Shown one piece after another: positions 49,634 through 61,712 of a stretch of 64,000 nt of DNA; within the stretch, counting starts at the first letter, position 1; each line of letters starts with the position of its first letter. This DNA comes from Ascoidea rubescens DSM 1968 (Eukaryota; Ascomycota; Saccharomycetes; Ascoideales; Ascoideaceae). The DNA is taken from NCBI RefSeq assembly GCF_001661345.1, contig NW_017962919.1, positions 860,512-924,511 on the forward strand, in the 5' to 3' direction. The notes beneath the pieces are model-generated. The model was not told the DNA's origin, ran no database searches, and saw nothing but the letters and a program-made list of their open reading frames with translations. The position numbers and the translations under genes are program-made.

Positions 49634-51455
49634 AGAGAAAAGAAACGGAAAAAAAGTTTTAAAATTTTTCTTCAAACTTTTTGTTTCGTCGTAGATCTAT
49701 AATAATAATAATTTTCACATGTTTACTATTGATGTTTTGTTTTAAGTTTTCCTTATTTTTTTTTTATTTTTTTTTCTGTTCACAAGTCGTTTAATGAAAG
49801 TATTTTTATACTGCGGGCTTTTTTGAAAATTTTGTTGTTTATTCCTTTATTGATTTATTTCAAAATCAGAATTACTTAAGATTCATATATTTTTTTGAAA
49901 TTTGAATAGTCTGAGTTGAGGAATTTAACTTTCAACAAAATGTTACGTTTATAATTCAAATAAATTAGTGAATATACAAGAACTATTTAAAACAAAAACT
50001 ATGATCAATAAAAAAATGCAAAGCAGTGATAAAGTTAAAGCCGACCCAAAAACATCAGACAAACTCAAAGTTCAGAAAATCATTATAAAAATAAGGTCGT
50101 TTTTTTCTTCAACGATCATAAGATGTTTTAATTGTTATTGGAGTGGTAACAGAATGCGAAGTATTTTACTTGTAAATTACAATAGGTCATAATTTTATAT
50201 CTTTCAATTTTAATTGGCTAAAGGCAAAGCACGGAAATAATGTGAAATTTGGTAAACAAATAAGAGCTTTTGTTACAAAATCTTTAGTTTTTAATAAGGA
50301 AGTTGTTATTTTTATTACTTGAATAACAATTAAAAATAAAAAACGTAAGCAAATAGGAGAAATTGGTCAAAATAAGCATGAATCTAGTAGAGTAATATTA
50401 TCAGATAGTGAAGCGGTTTCCAGGGTTTTGTCAAATATTAATAAACTGAAAGATGATTATTTTTAGAGAAATGAAAGCAAAATAATATAATGTCATGTTT
50501 TGAAAAATATTATTATATCAGCTAAAATAGTAGAAAATTGAAAACAACACCAATCTAGTCCCATAGTGATGGTACCTTGGTTAAAATTTTACTAGCTGCG
50601 GACAGCAAAAATCCCCTCTTCAAATCGAGTAAGGTTTGAAAATGTTTAAGATTTCAGCCACGTGATATATAAAAAACATCTGGAATCGGGATTTGAAAGC
50701 TTTACTTTAAAATTTTCAAAAAGATATATATACAAAATATATAGAATAGAAAGAAAATAGATAGATGAATTAAATAGATACTGATGGAGACATAGGACGG
50801 ATTGGATGGAGACTGTAATTAATATAAGATGAAGAGAGTAACAGAAACAAGTAGCATTAAAAAAGAGCATAGAAATAATCAAGCGTTACCGACTCTTAGA
50901 GGATTACTAAAATCCCTTAATGATTGATTGCATCCCCCTTCAATTTCACTACATTTTTTACTGTGCACGAGGGAAGATTTTTACTGTCCTCAAATCGAGC
51001 TGGAGGGAGAATATTTTGCTGTCCATCACTAGTAAGCCGGTTTCTTGCTGCAGAATTCAGCATCCAAATGCAACAATATTGCTTGATTGATCTGCACAAA
51101 CAAGCTTTGTTTTGTGCAATTTGTGTTAATTACTGGAACTTTAATTAGTTTATGCGTATTTGTACTGCAATAGGGTTCGTATTTGTGGAATAAAGCAATA
51201 AATGAATCTTTGAGTAGAACAACCATTGATAAAAGCAAGCATTGAATAAGACAATATTATTGGTTTGAAATTATAAATATCTCTTGAAGTGTCTTTTACA
51301 ATGATTTTCTCTTTTCATATGTTAAATCACTATCAAAGTAAATCAATCATTCACATTCAAATTACTTGGACAACTATTACTGATTATAGTGATCAATTTG
51401 TCATTACATCCGACTGTTTAACTTCACTTATACTGCTAACAAAATTAAACCGAAA
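49634..51455. other. AT-rich gap with one eroded open stretch
   Basis: About 1.8 kb without an intact gene. An eroded frame at 50176-50466 is listed separately. CACGTG is at 50659-50664. The decamer TCAAATCGAG occurs at about 50622 and 50992, in GC-richer patches. No tRNA could be folded around these. Confidence 0.35.
50176..50466 (+). pseudogene. Possible eroded coding segment
   Basis: One frame of 97 codons with a single internal TGA (50320-50322). Before it: FNWLKAKHGNNVKFGKQIRA. After it: KRKQIGEIGQNKHESSRVIL and SDSEAVSRVLSNINKLKDDY. Composition is protein-like rather than AT-random, but there is no ATG at its start and I recognise no family. It could be a gene relic. Confidence 0.25.
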
Positions 51456-52172
51456 ATGAGCAGAAATCAAGTTATTGGTGATCCATACGCTGGTTTTGAG
51501 GATGAGGAATTATATTACTTCGAGGAAGAAAATGAAAAACTAAATTATTTTTTCTTTCCTCCAATAGAAGATGACCTAAACTATTCTTTTCATTCTATTG
51601 CAAGAGATGATGATAGTGATGATTCTGACACTGAATCCGTTGTTTCTGATGTATCTTCTATATTTGATTACAACAAAACAAATATCCTCAAAGAAAGAGT
51701 TGATTTATCTGATGGTTTGTTTGATGGATCTCGAATAGAACCAGTGCCTGCAGGCAATGCTAATTGGCGAGCATACTTTAGAAAATGTATAGTTGAAAAT
51801 GAGAGTTATATCATGTTGAACAAAATTTTGCTAGTTTCTTTTCAAACTGAATGTCTAAAACATCTCAATTCTATTCGTGATGAGTATATTCTTAAGATGA
51901 AAAAGCTTGAAGAAGAACACTATAAACCTATTAAACGGATGAAAGAAAAATTCAATAAAAGTATTGCTACCCAAACCAAGAAAGAAAGAAAACAAATGAA
52001 AATAGGATCATGTAAAACATACAACCTCATACAAGAATCATTGAGCGATTATTTTGATTTGCAAGGAAAATTAGATGAAATTTATTTAAAGAAGATAAAA
52101 CTTATCACATCTTCAATGGTTGGAATAGAAAACGAATTTTTAAAACGTATCGAAGAAGGATTTTATGTATAG
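51456..52172 (+). CDS. Unrecognised 238-aa acidic/coiled-coil protein
   Basis: ATG 51456 opens MSRNQVIGDPYAGFEDEELY. An acidic N-terminal half (DDDSDDSDTESVVSD) is followed by NWRAYFRKCIVENESYIMLN and a charged helical region, probably coiled coil (about residues 140-185: LKMKKLEEEHYKPIKRMKEK). The end reads GIENEFLKRIEEGFYV. No signal peptide or known catalytic motif. The frame is clean and bounded by AT-rich spacers, so I take it as a real gene of unknown function. Confidence 0.6.
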   Translation: MSRNQVIGDPYAGFEDEELYYFEEENEKLNYFFFPPIEDDLNYSFHSIARDDDSDDSDTESVVSDVSSIFDYNKTNILKERVDLSDGLFDGSRIEPVPAGNANWRAYFRKCIVENESYIMLNKILLVSFQTECLKHLNSIRDEYILKMKKLEEEHYKPIKRMKEKFNKSIATQTKKERKQMKIGSCKTYNLIQESLSDYFDLQGKLDEIYLKKIKLITSSMVGIENEFLKRIEEGFYV

Positions 52173-52562
52173 CACTATTTTTGTTAATTTGAGTGTATAA
52201 ATTGCTATAAGTTCTTTGAATTTCTAATTATTTTTGTAATTCTTCATACTAAGTATTGTTTCTTTTGGTCTTTTTTTCCTTATTTATAAATATATAATGT
52301 AATATTTAATAAATTTAATTTAATACCTAATAAAATTTTCATACCTAAACGATAAAATAACTTACAAGTACAAAGATCAACTTATGTTGACTTATCTCAA
52401 TTTCACTTTGTGACACCTTTTAATAATTTTGAAAACTCTCAATCAGCTAAAATTCACTTTTTATCTTTAATCAAAGAACTAATTATTATTTACTTTTTTT
52501 TGTTTTTTCATATCGGAATATGAGTTAAGTATTAGACAAAACAACAAAACCAACAGAGATAT
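52173..52562. other. Convergent intergenic gap, nothing seen
   Basis: A 390-bp AT-rich gap between the acidic protein gene and the broken LRR gene. No feature beyond likely terminators. Confidence 0.4.
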
Positions 52563-54377
52563 TTAATTTTTTAAACAATATGTAAAAACTTGATATAATT
52601 CATATGAGATGTATTCTCGTTTTTGGGAATTTTGATTATAACTAAAATTTAATACCTCTAATTTATCCAAATGTGGAAAGTTTTCAATACTTTTGATTTT
52701 ATTGTGAGAAATGTTTAAAAAAGTTAAGTTGCTTAAGTTTGATAAGTTTTCAATTTTCTCAATTTTATTATCAGATAAATTTAGATCAATCAAATTTTGC
52801 AACTTGGACAATTTTTCAATTTTTACTAAAGAATTTTGGTTTAAATATATATGAGTTAAATTAATTAATTTTGATAAATTTTCTATTTCGGTTAAAAGAT
52901 TACAAGATAGTATTAGTTTTTTTAAATTAACTAAAGTAAATATACGTTCAATTTTCTTGATCTGATTTTTATAAAAATTTAATTCTTGAATATTGATCAA
53001 TTCAGATACATTTTCAACTCTAACAATTTTATTGGAGGATAGCTCCAAAAATAATAAATGACCCATTTGAGATAAATTTTCGATTTTGATTATTTGATAA
53101 ATTTAGATGAGAAAGATTAAACAATTTTGATATGTTATCGATTTTTTGAATATGATTATGTGATAAATTTAGAATCTTAAGTGATTTCAATTTAGAGATA
53201 GTTTCAATTTTTGGAATTTGGTTATAAGATAAGTCCAAGCATTCAAGTTTTGTGAAGTTTGATAAATTTTCCATTTTAGATATGTTATTGCGTGATATAT
53301 CCAATAATTTAAGACTTTTTAATCTTGATAAATTTTCAATTTTGGTGATACGATTGCGGCATAAATTTAATCTAGTTAGATTCACAAAATTTGAAGAACT
53401 TTTAATTTTTGACATACTATTTGTGGCAAGATTCAAATGTTTTAATAATGGAAAATCCGATAAACCATTGATTTGTCCAACATAATTATCAGACAAATTA
53501 AGATATTTTAAATTGTAATACTTATTGAGATAGTGAGGAAAATCACCTATAAAAACATCAGCCAATTTCAAGTAGGTTAAATTGGAACAAAAAATTTTAT
53601 TAGAATGTAAAGTATTCAAAAAAACCGTGTTTTTCTTAAATCTATCAGCAAATTCATAATATTAAGAAGAAAATTTCAAGGATAGAAAATTTAGATTTGA
53701 ACAAGAGTTTATGGAATTTGTAAACAAAAACAGATGGTTTTGATCAGAATCAAATTCAAAGTTAAAGACCTTAAGTGAAACTGAGTTTCTTTTCAAAAGA
53801 GTTGAGAGCAATGAGTCAACTTCAAGAAAATCTTCAAGGCATTCTTCCTCCTCGTCATACTCTGCGTCAAAGTATTTCAAGACCACTTTTAAAGATTTCA
53901 ACTTATTGTCAAAATAAAGCGAATTTTTTAGCTTACAACACAACACCAAGAGGTAAAACCCAATGCGTAACCTATTTTCAAGTGTCTGACAAAACGGTTA
54001 ATTCTTGAGATAAATCTGCCAATACAATTGAAATTAGTCTTAAAAACAAACGAATTTTTGTCATGGGCAAGTCTTAGTTGAGTAGGAATGCCAATTTGTT
54101 TAACATAAACCGAGCTAAAAAGCGTTGAAAAAGCGCATAATTTAACAGAGTTGTTTTTTGATAAGCTTAGCAACCAGATTTTATTTAATGGCACGTAAAA
54201 AAACGATTTTTGCAATACTAGAGCATGCAAGTTATAAACTAGGTTTTCTAGATCAGTGAAGCGATATATGGACAGGCTATCAGATGTTTCATCAGATATA
54301 CTCATATCATCATAGATGTCGTCAGATATATCCACATTACCATCCATCGATAGCAATAAACTGTCCAGGTAAATCAT
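52563..54377 (-). pseudogene. Leucine-rich-repeat protein gene, broken
   Basis: Pieces of one LRR gene in three frames. The C-terminal two thirds are SDS22-like 22-residue repeats: LKYLNLSDNYVGQINGLSDF, LTRLNLCRNRITKIENLSRL, LECLDLSYNQIPKIETISKL, LKKLILSCNLLTEIENLSKL and LTFLNISHNKIKSIENFPHL. I count at least twelve repeats. The N-terminal part (from MIYLDSLLLSMDGNVDISDD) is acidic with no repeats. I see at least three breaks: a frame change around 53928-53949, an in-frame TAA at 53662-53664 and a frame change around 53029-53066. The repeats themselves are well kept, so decay is recent, or base errors contribute. SDS22-like repeats also occur in PP1 regulators and fungal F-box proteins. Confidence 0.75.
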
Positions 54378-54834
54378 AAGAGCGTATTCCAGGAAGTATA
54401 GGCAATATAATAACTTCACAAATTATACAGACGATGGTCAGTTTTCAAACCCTGAAGATGTTTCAATCTATTGTTCGATAAATTAATCAAAACATTTAGT
54501 CACTCTTTCCTAAAACGGAAAGCCCGTTCAATTGGTCTCAAAAAAATAGCTTTTTGCGTTTGGCATATTTTCGCAAATTGTGCATATTTTCGACAAAAAT
54601 GTATGCAATTATCGCAGTTATTGCGATGGTTTTATTTTCCATATTTGTCATTGAAAATTTTTTTGTTCAAATGAGTCAGATTATATATACACTTTACAGC
54701 AACCAAAATACTAAATTTAAAATTATCTCTCTGGGTTTTTTTATCCATCTATTTATATTTCCAGCTTCATTTTTTCTTTACTATCTCTCTGATATCGTTG
54801 CGACTTAATTTTACTTTTGGGGTTTTCTCTTAAA

Positions 54835-56583
54835 ATGTCTGAACAAACAATTGATCAATTAGCTGATGGAGTCCAAAAAAAGCTCTACTTGGATGAATCC
54901 ACTGGAGAAATGGTTTCGAAAAACGAGTTGAAAAAAAGACAAAAACAAAGAGCTGTTGATGCTAAAAAAGCTGCAAAAAAAGTCAACCAACCAGCAAAAC
55001 AAAAAACAACGAAAAAAAAAATTGATGAGGATTTAACTCCCAACCAATTTCATCTTATACGATCAAAACAAATCAATGAGTTAAGATCAACTAAAACTCC
55101 TAACCCTTATCCACATAAATTTCACGTTAAAGACGATGCAAGTGACATTTTAAACACTTATTCTACTTTGGAAAAAGGCCAATTTTTAAAAGATGTCAAA
55201 TTATCAATTGCTGGTAGAGTCATGGTTAAAAGAGAAGTTGGTTCCAAATTAAGATTTTATTCAATTTTATCAAACAACTCTACAATTCAAGTTGTCTCCC
55301 AAATCAATGATTATTTAAAAGATTCTGATTTCTTTGAACAAAATGACATCATAAGAAGAGGTGACATTATTGGTATTAACGGTTACATTGGAAGAACTAA
55401 CCCTCAAAAAGGTGGTGAAGGAGAAATTTCAATTTTTTCAAACCAGATAACCCTATTAACTCCATGTTTACATATGCTACCAACTTCTCATTTTGGTTTC
55501 AAAGACCAAGAGTTGAGGTATAGAAAAAGATATTTGGATTTAATTATAAATCAATCTGTCCGTGAAAAATTCATAATTAGATCTAAAATTATTTCTTACA
55601 TTAGAAAATTCCTAGATAATCGTGGTTTTGTTGAAGTTGAAACTCCAATGATGGATGTTATTGCTGGTGGTGCCACTGCCAAACCTTTTATAACCCATCA
55701 CAATGACTTGAATTTGGATATGTTTTTAAGAATTGCTCCAGAACTATATTTAAAAAAATTGGTTGTCGGTGGTATTGAAAGAGTTTACGAAATTGGTAGA
55801 CAATTCAGAAATGAAGGTATTGACATGACCCATAATCCTGAATTCACAACTTGCGAATTTTATCAAGCCTATGCAGATGTTTACGACTTGATGGATATGA
55901 CTGAATTATTATTCTCAGAAATGGTCAAAGAAATTACTGGTTCATATGTACTTAAGTTTCATCCTGATGATAACGATAAAGAAAAAACCCTAACCTTAGA
56001 TTTTTCAAGACCTTGGAAAAGAATTAATATGATTGAACAATTAGAAGTTCGTTTTAACGTCAAGTTCCCTGCAGGCGATCAATTGCACACTCAAGACACC
56101 AATGATTTCTTGAAAAAACTTTTGATTCAAAACAAATTAGATTGCACTCCTCCCTTAACCAATGCAAGGATGTTAGATAAATTGGTTGGTGAATTGGAAG
56201 ATACATGTATTAATCCGACTTTTATATTTGGTCATCCTCAAATGATGTCTCCTTTGGCCAAATACGATCGCAAAATTCCAGGTTTATGTGAAAGATTTGA
56301 AGTTTTTGTTGCCACAAAAGAAATCTGTAATGCTTACACAGAGTTGAATGATCCATTTGATCAAAGACAAAGATTTGAAGAACAAGCAAGACAAAAAGAT
56401 CAAGGTGACGATGAAGTTCAATTAATTGATGAATCCTTCTGTAATGCTTTAGAATACGGTTTACCTCCAACTGGTGGTTGGGGTTGTGGTATCGATAGAT
56501 TAGCTATGTTTTTGACAGATAGTAATACCATCAGAGAAGTTTTGTTGTTCCCAACCTTAAAACCAGATGATTCTGCAAACTGA
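54835..56583 (+). CDS. KRS1: Cytosolic lysyl-tRNA synthetase
   Basis: Charges cytosolic tRNA-Lys. A Lys-rich N-terminal helix ([19 protein letters not shown]) is typical of eukaryotic LysRS. The OB-fold anticodon-binding domain follows ([20 protein letters not shown]). The class II core has [35 protein letters not shown], motif 2 [20 protein letters not shown] and motif 3 [14 protein letters not shown]. 582 aa, close to 591 aa in Saccharomyces. ATG 54835 ([13 protein letters not shown]) is chosen; the open frame reaches 54817 without another ATG. Confidence 0.96.
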   Translation: MSEQTIDQLADGVQKKLYLDESTGEMVSKNELKKRQKQRAVDAKKAAKKVNQPAKQKTTKKKIDEDLTPNQFHLIRSKQINELRSTKTPNPYPHKFHVKDDASDILNTYSTLEKGQFLKDVKLSIAGRVMVKREVGSKLRFYSILSNNSTIQVVSQINDYLKDSDFFEQNDIIRRGDIIGINGYIGRTNPQKGGEGEISIFSNQITLLTPCLHMLPTSHFGFKDQELRYRKRYLDLIINQSVREKFIIRSKIISYIRKFLDNRGFVEVETPMMDVIAGGATAKPFITHHNDLNLDMFLRIAPELYLKKLVVGGIERVYEIGRQFRNEGIDMTHNPEFTTCEFYQAYADVYDLMDMTELLFSEMVKEITGSYVLKFHPDDNDKEKTLTLDFSRPWKRINMIEQLEVRFNVKFPAGDQLHTQDTNDFLKKLLIQNKLDCTPPLTNARMLDKLVGELEDTCINPTFIFGHPQMMSPLAKYDRKIPGLCERFEVFVATKEICNAYTELNDPFDQRQRFEEQARQKDQGDDEVQLIDESFCNALEYGLPPTGGWGCGIDRLAMFLTDSNTIREVLLFPTLKPDDSAN

Positions 56584-56927
56584 TTTATTTTATAATTACC
56601 TTTTAGAATAGCTTTATTTCAGTTGTAATTGAAAAAATCTCTTCAATGACTTGTTTCTTTTTTTTCTTTCCTCTTTTTTTATTTTCTAGTAACAGCCTTT
56701 TATATATTTAAAAATTAATTAGACCTTATTTTGTACAAGTAAACATTTAATATGATTATAAAAATAACATTTTGATAGATCAATAAATAACACCAATATG
56801 TCAACACTAAACTGCCACAAGAATATATTAAAATGAAAATAAAAATATGAAATAAAGAAAACTAGATCAGATAACAGTGTAATGTTTGAATATTGTAAAA
56901 ATGGGGCTACAGAATCAGCTTTAATAA
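56584..56927. other. Intergenic gap after KRS1, nothing seen
   Basis: A 344-bp AT-rich spacer with T-runs near 56658-56690, consistent with the KRS1 3' end. No gene or repeat identified. Confidence 0.4.
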
Positions 56928-57209
56928 TTATTTTGCTAGTTGTTTAGTATTACTGAGTTCATTTGTAATCCTCTTTAAGCAAACACAATCAGATTCTTTA
57001 TCAAATATCCAGTCTGAATTGTATATTTCAGATATTTCTCTTTCAAAATCTATGATTTTAATTTGATCTTTATCATTAATTAATATATTATCAGGTTTGA
57101 AATCACCATGGAAAAAGTTATTTTTATGTAAATAATCGATAGCATCTTCAATTTGATCCAGTACATTTTGGTTTATTTCATTTAAACACTTTTCTTGAAA
57201 ATATTCCAA
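56928..57209 (-). pseudogene. Protein-kinase-like fragment
   Basis: Carries the catalytic-loop and metal-binding part of a kinase: AIDYLHKNNFFHGDFKPDNI and LINDKDQIKIIDFEREISEI. The HGDFKPDN loop stands for the usual HRDLKPEN, and DFE for DFG. There is no N-lobe in any frame upstream (57210-57800 is closed), so it is a fragment. It resembles the kinase-like relic at 57943-59871 and may be a second old copy. Confidence 0.65.
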
Positions 57210-57942
57210 GCCAATTTCAATAACCCTTTAATTTTCATGTAAAATCGATTCTTTTAATTCAATTATATTTTTATACTTTACAATGCTAGAAATTAACATC
57301 ACAGATAATGCTAATCAATCATTTCAGTTTCAATTTGTTACTCAATTGATTTCACTTTATACTCACTTTATTACCACTAAACAATAATATGTTATAACTT
57401 TTTCAACAACATCAAACTCTCAAATCACAAAGAAAATTGATCAATTTTCCAATCATCTCATATTTTACAATAGTTCTTTACATTTATTGAACTCACAATT
57501 TTCTACGGAGCTTTCAATATTGTCTTTTTAAAACTTTTCATCCATTCGTGAGTTAAAGCCTTCAAGCAAATTTTCATTACAAAAAACTATGTTAGTTTGA
57601 AGGTTCTATTTTTTGGAGATATTCCAAACTGCTAGATATATTAAAATAATAAATATTTTTATAAATTCCAAAATTGAAACCTGATTAAAATTGCAACCTA
57701 ACGTCTAGTAGTGTTTACAACTTTGGACTGCAATAGTTTTTAGCAAGTACAGCAAATAAATACATAACAAACAGCACTGAATAATTTCAAAGTGGTATAT
57801 TTGTTTTTGTGCTTTTTTTTGCAAGTCTTGCATATTTTGATTATTTTCTTTTGATATTACCTGTATTATCAATACCTTTCAGATTTTCATTGTCTTTTTC
57901 TTTTTTATACAATTGTCTGACAACTTCAATAAACTCTTTTTT
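57210..57942. other. Gap between two kinase-like relics, nothing intact
   Basis: 733 bp, AT-rich and closed in all frames beyond short stretches. It may include unrecognisable remains of the fragment on its left. Confidence 0.3.
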
Positions 57943-59871
57943 CTAGCCATTTAAAAATTCATCACATATATTTCTATAATTTGTTTGAAAAAATATAGCT
58001 TGATAAAGATTCATGTAGTCTTTCCACAAGTCCTTCTGAAAATCATCATTATTTTTGTGTTCACCTTGATTCAAATCCTTCGATTCAGACTTCATATTTT
58101 TAACGGTGGAAGAACCAAAGTCAATGAAAAAAAAATCATGTGTTTTATACTTGTATACAACGTTCTGAAGATGAATATTACCATGGAAAATCCCTGTATT
58201 GTGGATGTCATAAAGGTTTTGAAGAGCTTTGGTTGTCATGTTCTTAAAATCATTTCTTTTTACATCGACCATTTGGTTCTCCCCAATATATTGGGTTTCT
58301 AAAAATGACCCTCATAGTTGAAGAGGTTCCTTATTGCCAAAATCATTTAGGTTCTTAGGAACAGATTGAAAAGCTAATTTAGGATGCTTTAAAAACCCAT
58401 AAAAATATAAACAAGATGCAACATTTTTATTATTGCAAGTTGCAAGTTTTTTGTAAGCAACAATTTCCTTCTTGTATATATATATCTAGTTTCTCGAACT
58501 GGTCCTAGAAGATCCAAATATTTAGCATTATTATTTGTTGCGTCATAGAGTTGCATAGTGGCTCTTATAGAATCATAAATTTTTAAAACTGTATTTTCCT
58601 GCATTAGCAAAACAACAACAAATTACTGGTTAGGTTCATCTCCTTTTAAGATTGTTTTAATATTTTTTTTGAATAATTTGTTACAGGCAATTTATGCTTT
58701 ATCAAATAATGTTTTGAACTCTTGAAATTCTGCTGGTCCAAGGTTTAAATTTTCGATTTCAATATCTGTTGATTTGAAAAGTGATAAATATAAATTCTGA
58801 ATTTGATAAGATGTCTTTAATAGTTTGATATTATTTACAACAGATATTTTTAGCTCATTTAAAATCCATAAACAATTGATTTTGTTTTCTTTTTTCTCAG
58901 CCTGAAAGATCAGGTAAATTGATTTCAATTGGAATTAGTATATCTTCATTTCCTGATATTAATAGAACAATATCTGGAATAATTTTAAAGTTAACACTTT
59001 TTGACTTTTCGGTGTTATTCTTTAGACTTGTTATTTCAAGGTCCTGCTTCAAAACAATATTCTAATATTGTAAATTGGTTCCTGAAATTAATTTACAAAT
59101 CGGTTGAATTATCTGATGTTGAATTATTTGTTTGAGATTTTTCTTATTGGCGATTAGCACATTTCTAGAACCGAAAAAATCAAGGGGATCTGAAAGATAG
59201 TTTTTATTTTTAGCAATATAAATTGAAAGCAGTTCCAACTAACTATCAATTTCAGCACCTGTAAAAATAGATTTTGAAACCGGAACGACCATATGAAAAT
59301 GGTTATACAGCAAATGCTTTCGTTTTGTTGATATGGAAGATGTCTGAAATGACAGAATTGAGATTGATCTATTGGTATTGGTATTGTTATTGTTATTGTA
59401 ACGGAAACCATTATACTTCAAAATTTTTGTGTCGTCCTTTAAAGTGAGAACCGCAATGCTAAGGAAAACAGAAATTGAAAAGAGTCCCATTATGTATCGA
59501 GCAGCATCTGTAATTGAATGGCTTTTATCTAATAAAATATGATGAATTTGTCTAGTCAAAGATTTTTTGAGTGCTAAATTAGTTTTATTTTCATGAATGT
59601 ATCTGAATAAATAATGCTGAACTAAATCGTGTGTAAGAGGAAACAAATGATTCTTTTTGTTTAATGCACTCTCTCTAGATATTTCATTCCAATTTAATAG
59701 AGCGAATGTTTTGGAGATAGGCAAATGAATTTGGGAAAAGAAAAAATAAACGCTTTATTGTTTATATTGATTGCTGATTAGTTGGTACTGTTTGAGCATT
59801 TTGTCAAGAGAAAATAAAGACTTTTCGATTAACGAAAGTTTGTAGATTTCTTCTTCAGATAAAGATTCCAT
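57943..59871 (-). pseudogene. Decayed protein-kinase-like gene (fungal FunK1-like layout)
   Basis: A single gene's remains can be followed from a start-like MESLSEEEIYKLSLIEKSLF (59871) through LINWNEISRE-like and HHILLDKSHSITDAARYIM segments. These are followed by a conserved-looking PDIVLLISGNEDILIPIEIN, an ENTVLKIYDSIRATMQLYDA segment and finally a kinase loop ALQNLYDIHNTGIFHGNIHL with FFFIDFGSS. N-terminal domain plus 'PD...E' strand plus kinase domain is the layout of fungal FunK1-type kinases; that assignment is inference. The gene is interrupted by several stops and frame changes and cannot be functional. HGNIHLQN replaces HRDLKPEN, so activity may have been lost early or be atypical. 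Confidence 0.6.
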
Positions 59872-61712
59872 TGGTGTTATTTGGTACTTTCAGCTTTGAT
59901 TGTTTTTTGTGGTAAATTAAATAAGTATGATTTGTGTATGTTTGATTTTAACTAAAATCAACAACTTTAGGTAAGTGGTGTACTGTTCTAACTCTGTTGA
60001 TTGCATTTCCATTCTTAACAAACAATGTTTTGTTGGTTTTGAGAAGAGCAACAAAAGAAGATGGAAGTTATAATGTTCGACTGGGGAAAATCAATTATAC
60101 TATCACGTGAGTAGACTAGCTTGTAGATAGCGCTGGATGATGCTGGGAAATGCACAGATCAGTGAAATACCAAGTATCAAAGTGGTTGTGAATATTGTTC
60201 CAGTATATGAGACATATTCAAACTGCATGCATTGATGGTCTGATATTTTCTGGCCATTTTGTAGCAACGGAACTGTGCTGGATGTTGGTCGGAACCACAA
60301 ATACCGACCGCTCTAACTGCCGGAAAGTTTCCACGGCTTTTTGTCACGTTCACTTCCCGGTTTAACCAAAGAGCTATACAGGGGATGCTCTGCTGGTATA
60401 GTAAATAATAGTTAACCCAATTAATCATTTTCTTTGCTACACCATCACAAAATCTTTCTAATTTAATTATAATAAAAAGTTGTACTCTTATTTCCTTGTG
60501 TTTTTTGGTACTAAAAGTATATTTACCCATCATTAATTTAAATAAATTTCAACATTTCAACATTTCAAAATAAAGTTCTAATCCAATCATTTCGAGTTGG
60601 ACCACGAACAACCATTATCAGGATCCATTATTAAAGCTATCAACTCACAGTGAGACAGCGTTTGATACAGAAAAATCATCAATTAAGCTATCTTTTAGAC
60701 CATTTTTCCAATGACGAATCAAGATGATAATTATCATTTTTAACAATCAGTTATTCCGGATTCTCGCAAACAGCGCCGTGGTAAGGCCGAAAATTGCTGC
60801 GATAAGGAGAATTCTTCCGGGCTAAAAAGTTGTTCCGGCACTTTCTTGCAAGTGACAGCAAAAACACTTCAAATCCATAAAATGGGCTTAGCATAAGCAC
60901 TAGCCACAATTGGCGAAAATGGGCGAATACTCCATTTCCTTAAAAATATACTTATTTGATATCTAAAAAATCTAATTGAATTAAAAACAAGTTTCATGGG
61001 ATGTAAGGCTTGTTGAATCTGTTGTTAAAGCAAATATTGAGAAAAGAATTAGAGTGAGTCATTGAGTTGAACATATCTTACTTGACTGTTCAAAATGAAA
61101 GTTTAGATTCGAAATTGTAGCCATAAAATTGCAGAAACTATGGTGTACTTTTGGATATTTTTTCATCTCCTTTTAATGAATTAGTTTGAGGAAAACGTCT
61201 TAGTGATATAATGGGTTAAGAAAATGATTCGAGCTAGATTTGACTTTTAATATGAACTATAGTAGATGACCTTTGAATCTAGAAAGTGAAGACTCCTGAT
61301 GTTAAGAATAAAGATATTTGAGGAAAAGAATTATAAATACAGAGGCTGGTTTGGAATTATTCAATAGTCTACAGGAGAGCACTTTGAATGATATCATAAA
61401 ATATATTCGATGTTTACAAAGTTTTGATTAAAGTAAAATATCAATTAAAGTATAAAAATGAGAAATTTGTAAAAGTTTAAAGGAAAAAGAAGAAATAATT
61501 CGAAAAATTTCAACCTCGAAATGAACAATGATCAATTGTAATATTTGAAGAGAATTCTTCTACCAATTCACAATTTGGCACAAGAAAAATGCAAAAGGTA
61601 TAAAAGCTGTATTGGGTGTTGAAAAAAATTGGAGATATCGTTAATTGTCATAATGAAAATAAATTTGGACTATTATATGAAAATTGAAAAGTGAAAGAAA
61701 GTCTCAATCAAT
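59872..61712. other. Intergenic region, GC-rich patches only
   Basis: About 1.8 kb. A CACGTG lies at 60104-60109. A GC-richer patch at 60735-60870 contains several TTCCGG repeats (near 60753, 60817 and 60831). Short minus-strand frames at 60103-60533 contain one hydrophobic segment (FTTTLILGISLICAFPSI) but no start or family, so they are not called. Otherwise AT-rich. Confidence 0.35.

Noticed and set aside
25267-59871. Reassigned TAA codon, suggested by in-frame TAAs in several long frames
   Set aside because: RPS19, POP1, MET16 and other conserved genes terminate correctly at TAA; the interrupted genes are all fast-evolving and some also carry frame changes.
60103-60533. Minus-strand frames with a hydrophobic segment
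   Set aside because: Two overlapping frames, no convincing start, no family; one hydrophobic stretch is expected by chance in A/T-rich DNA.
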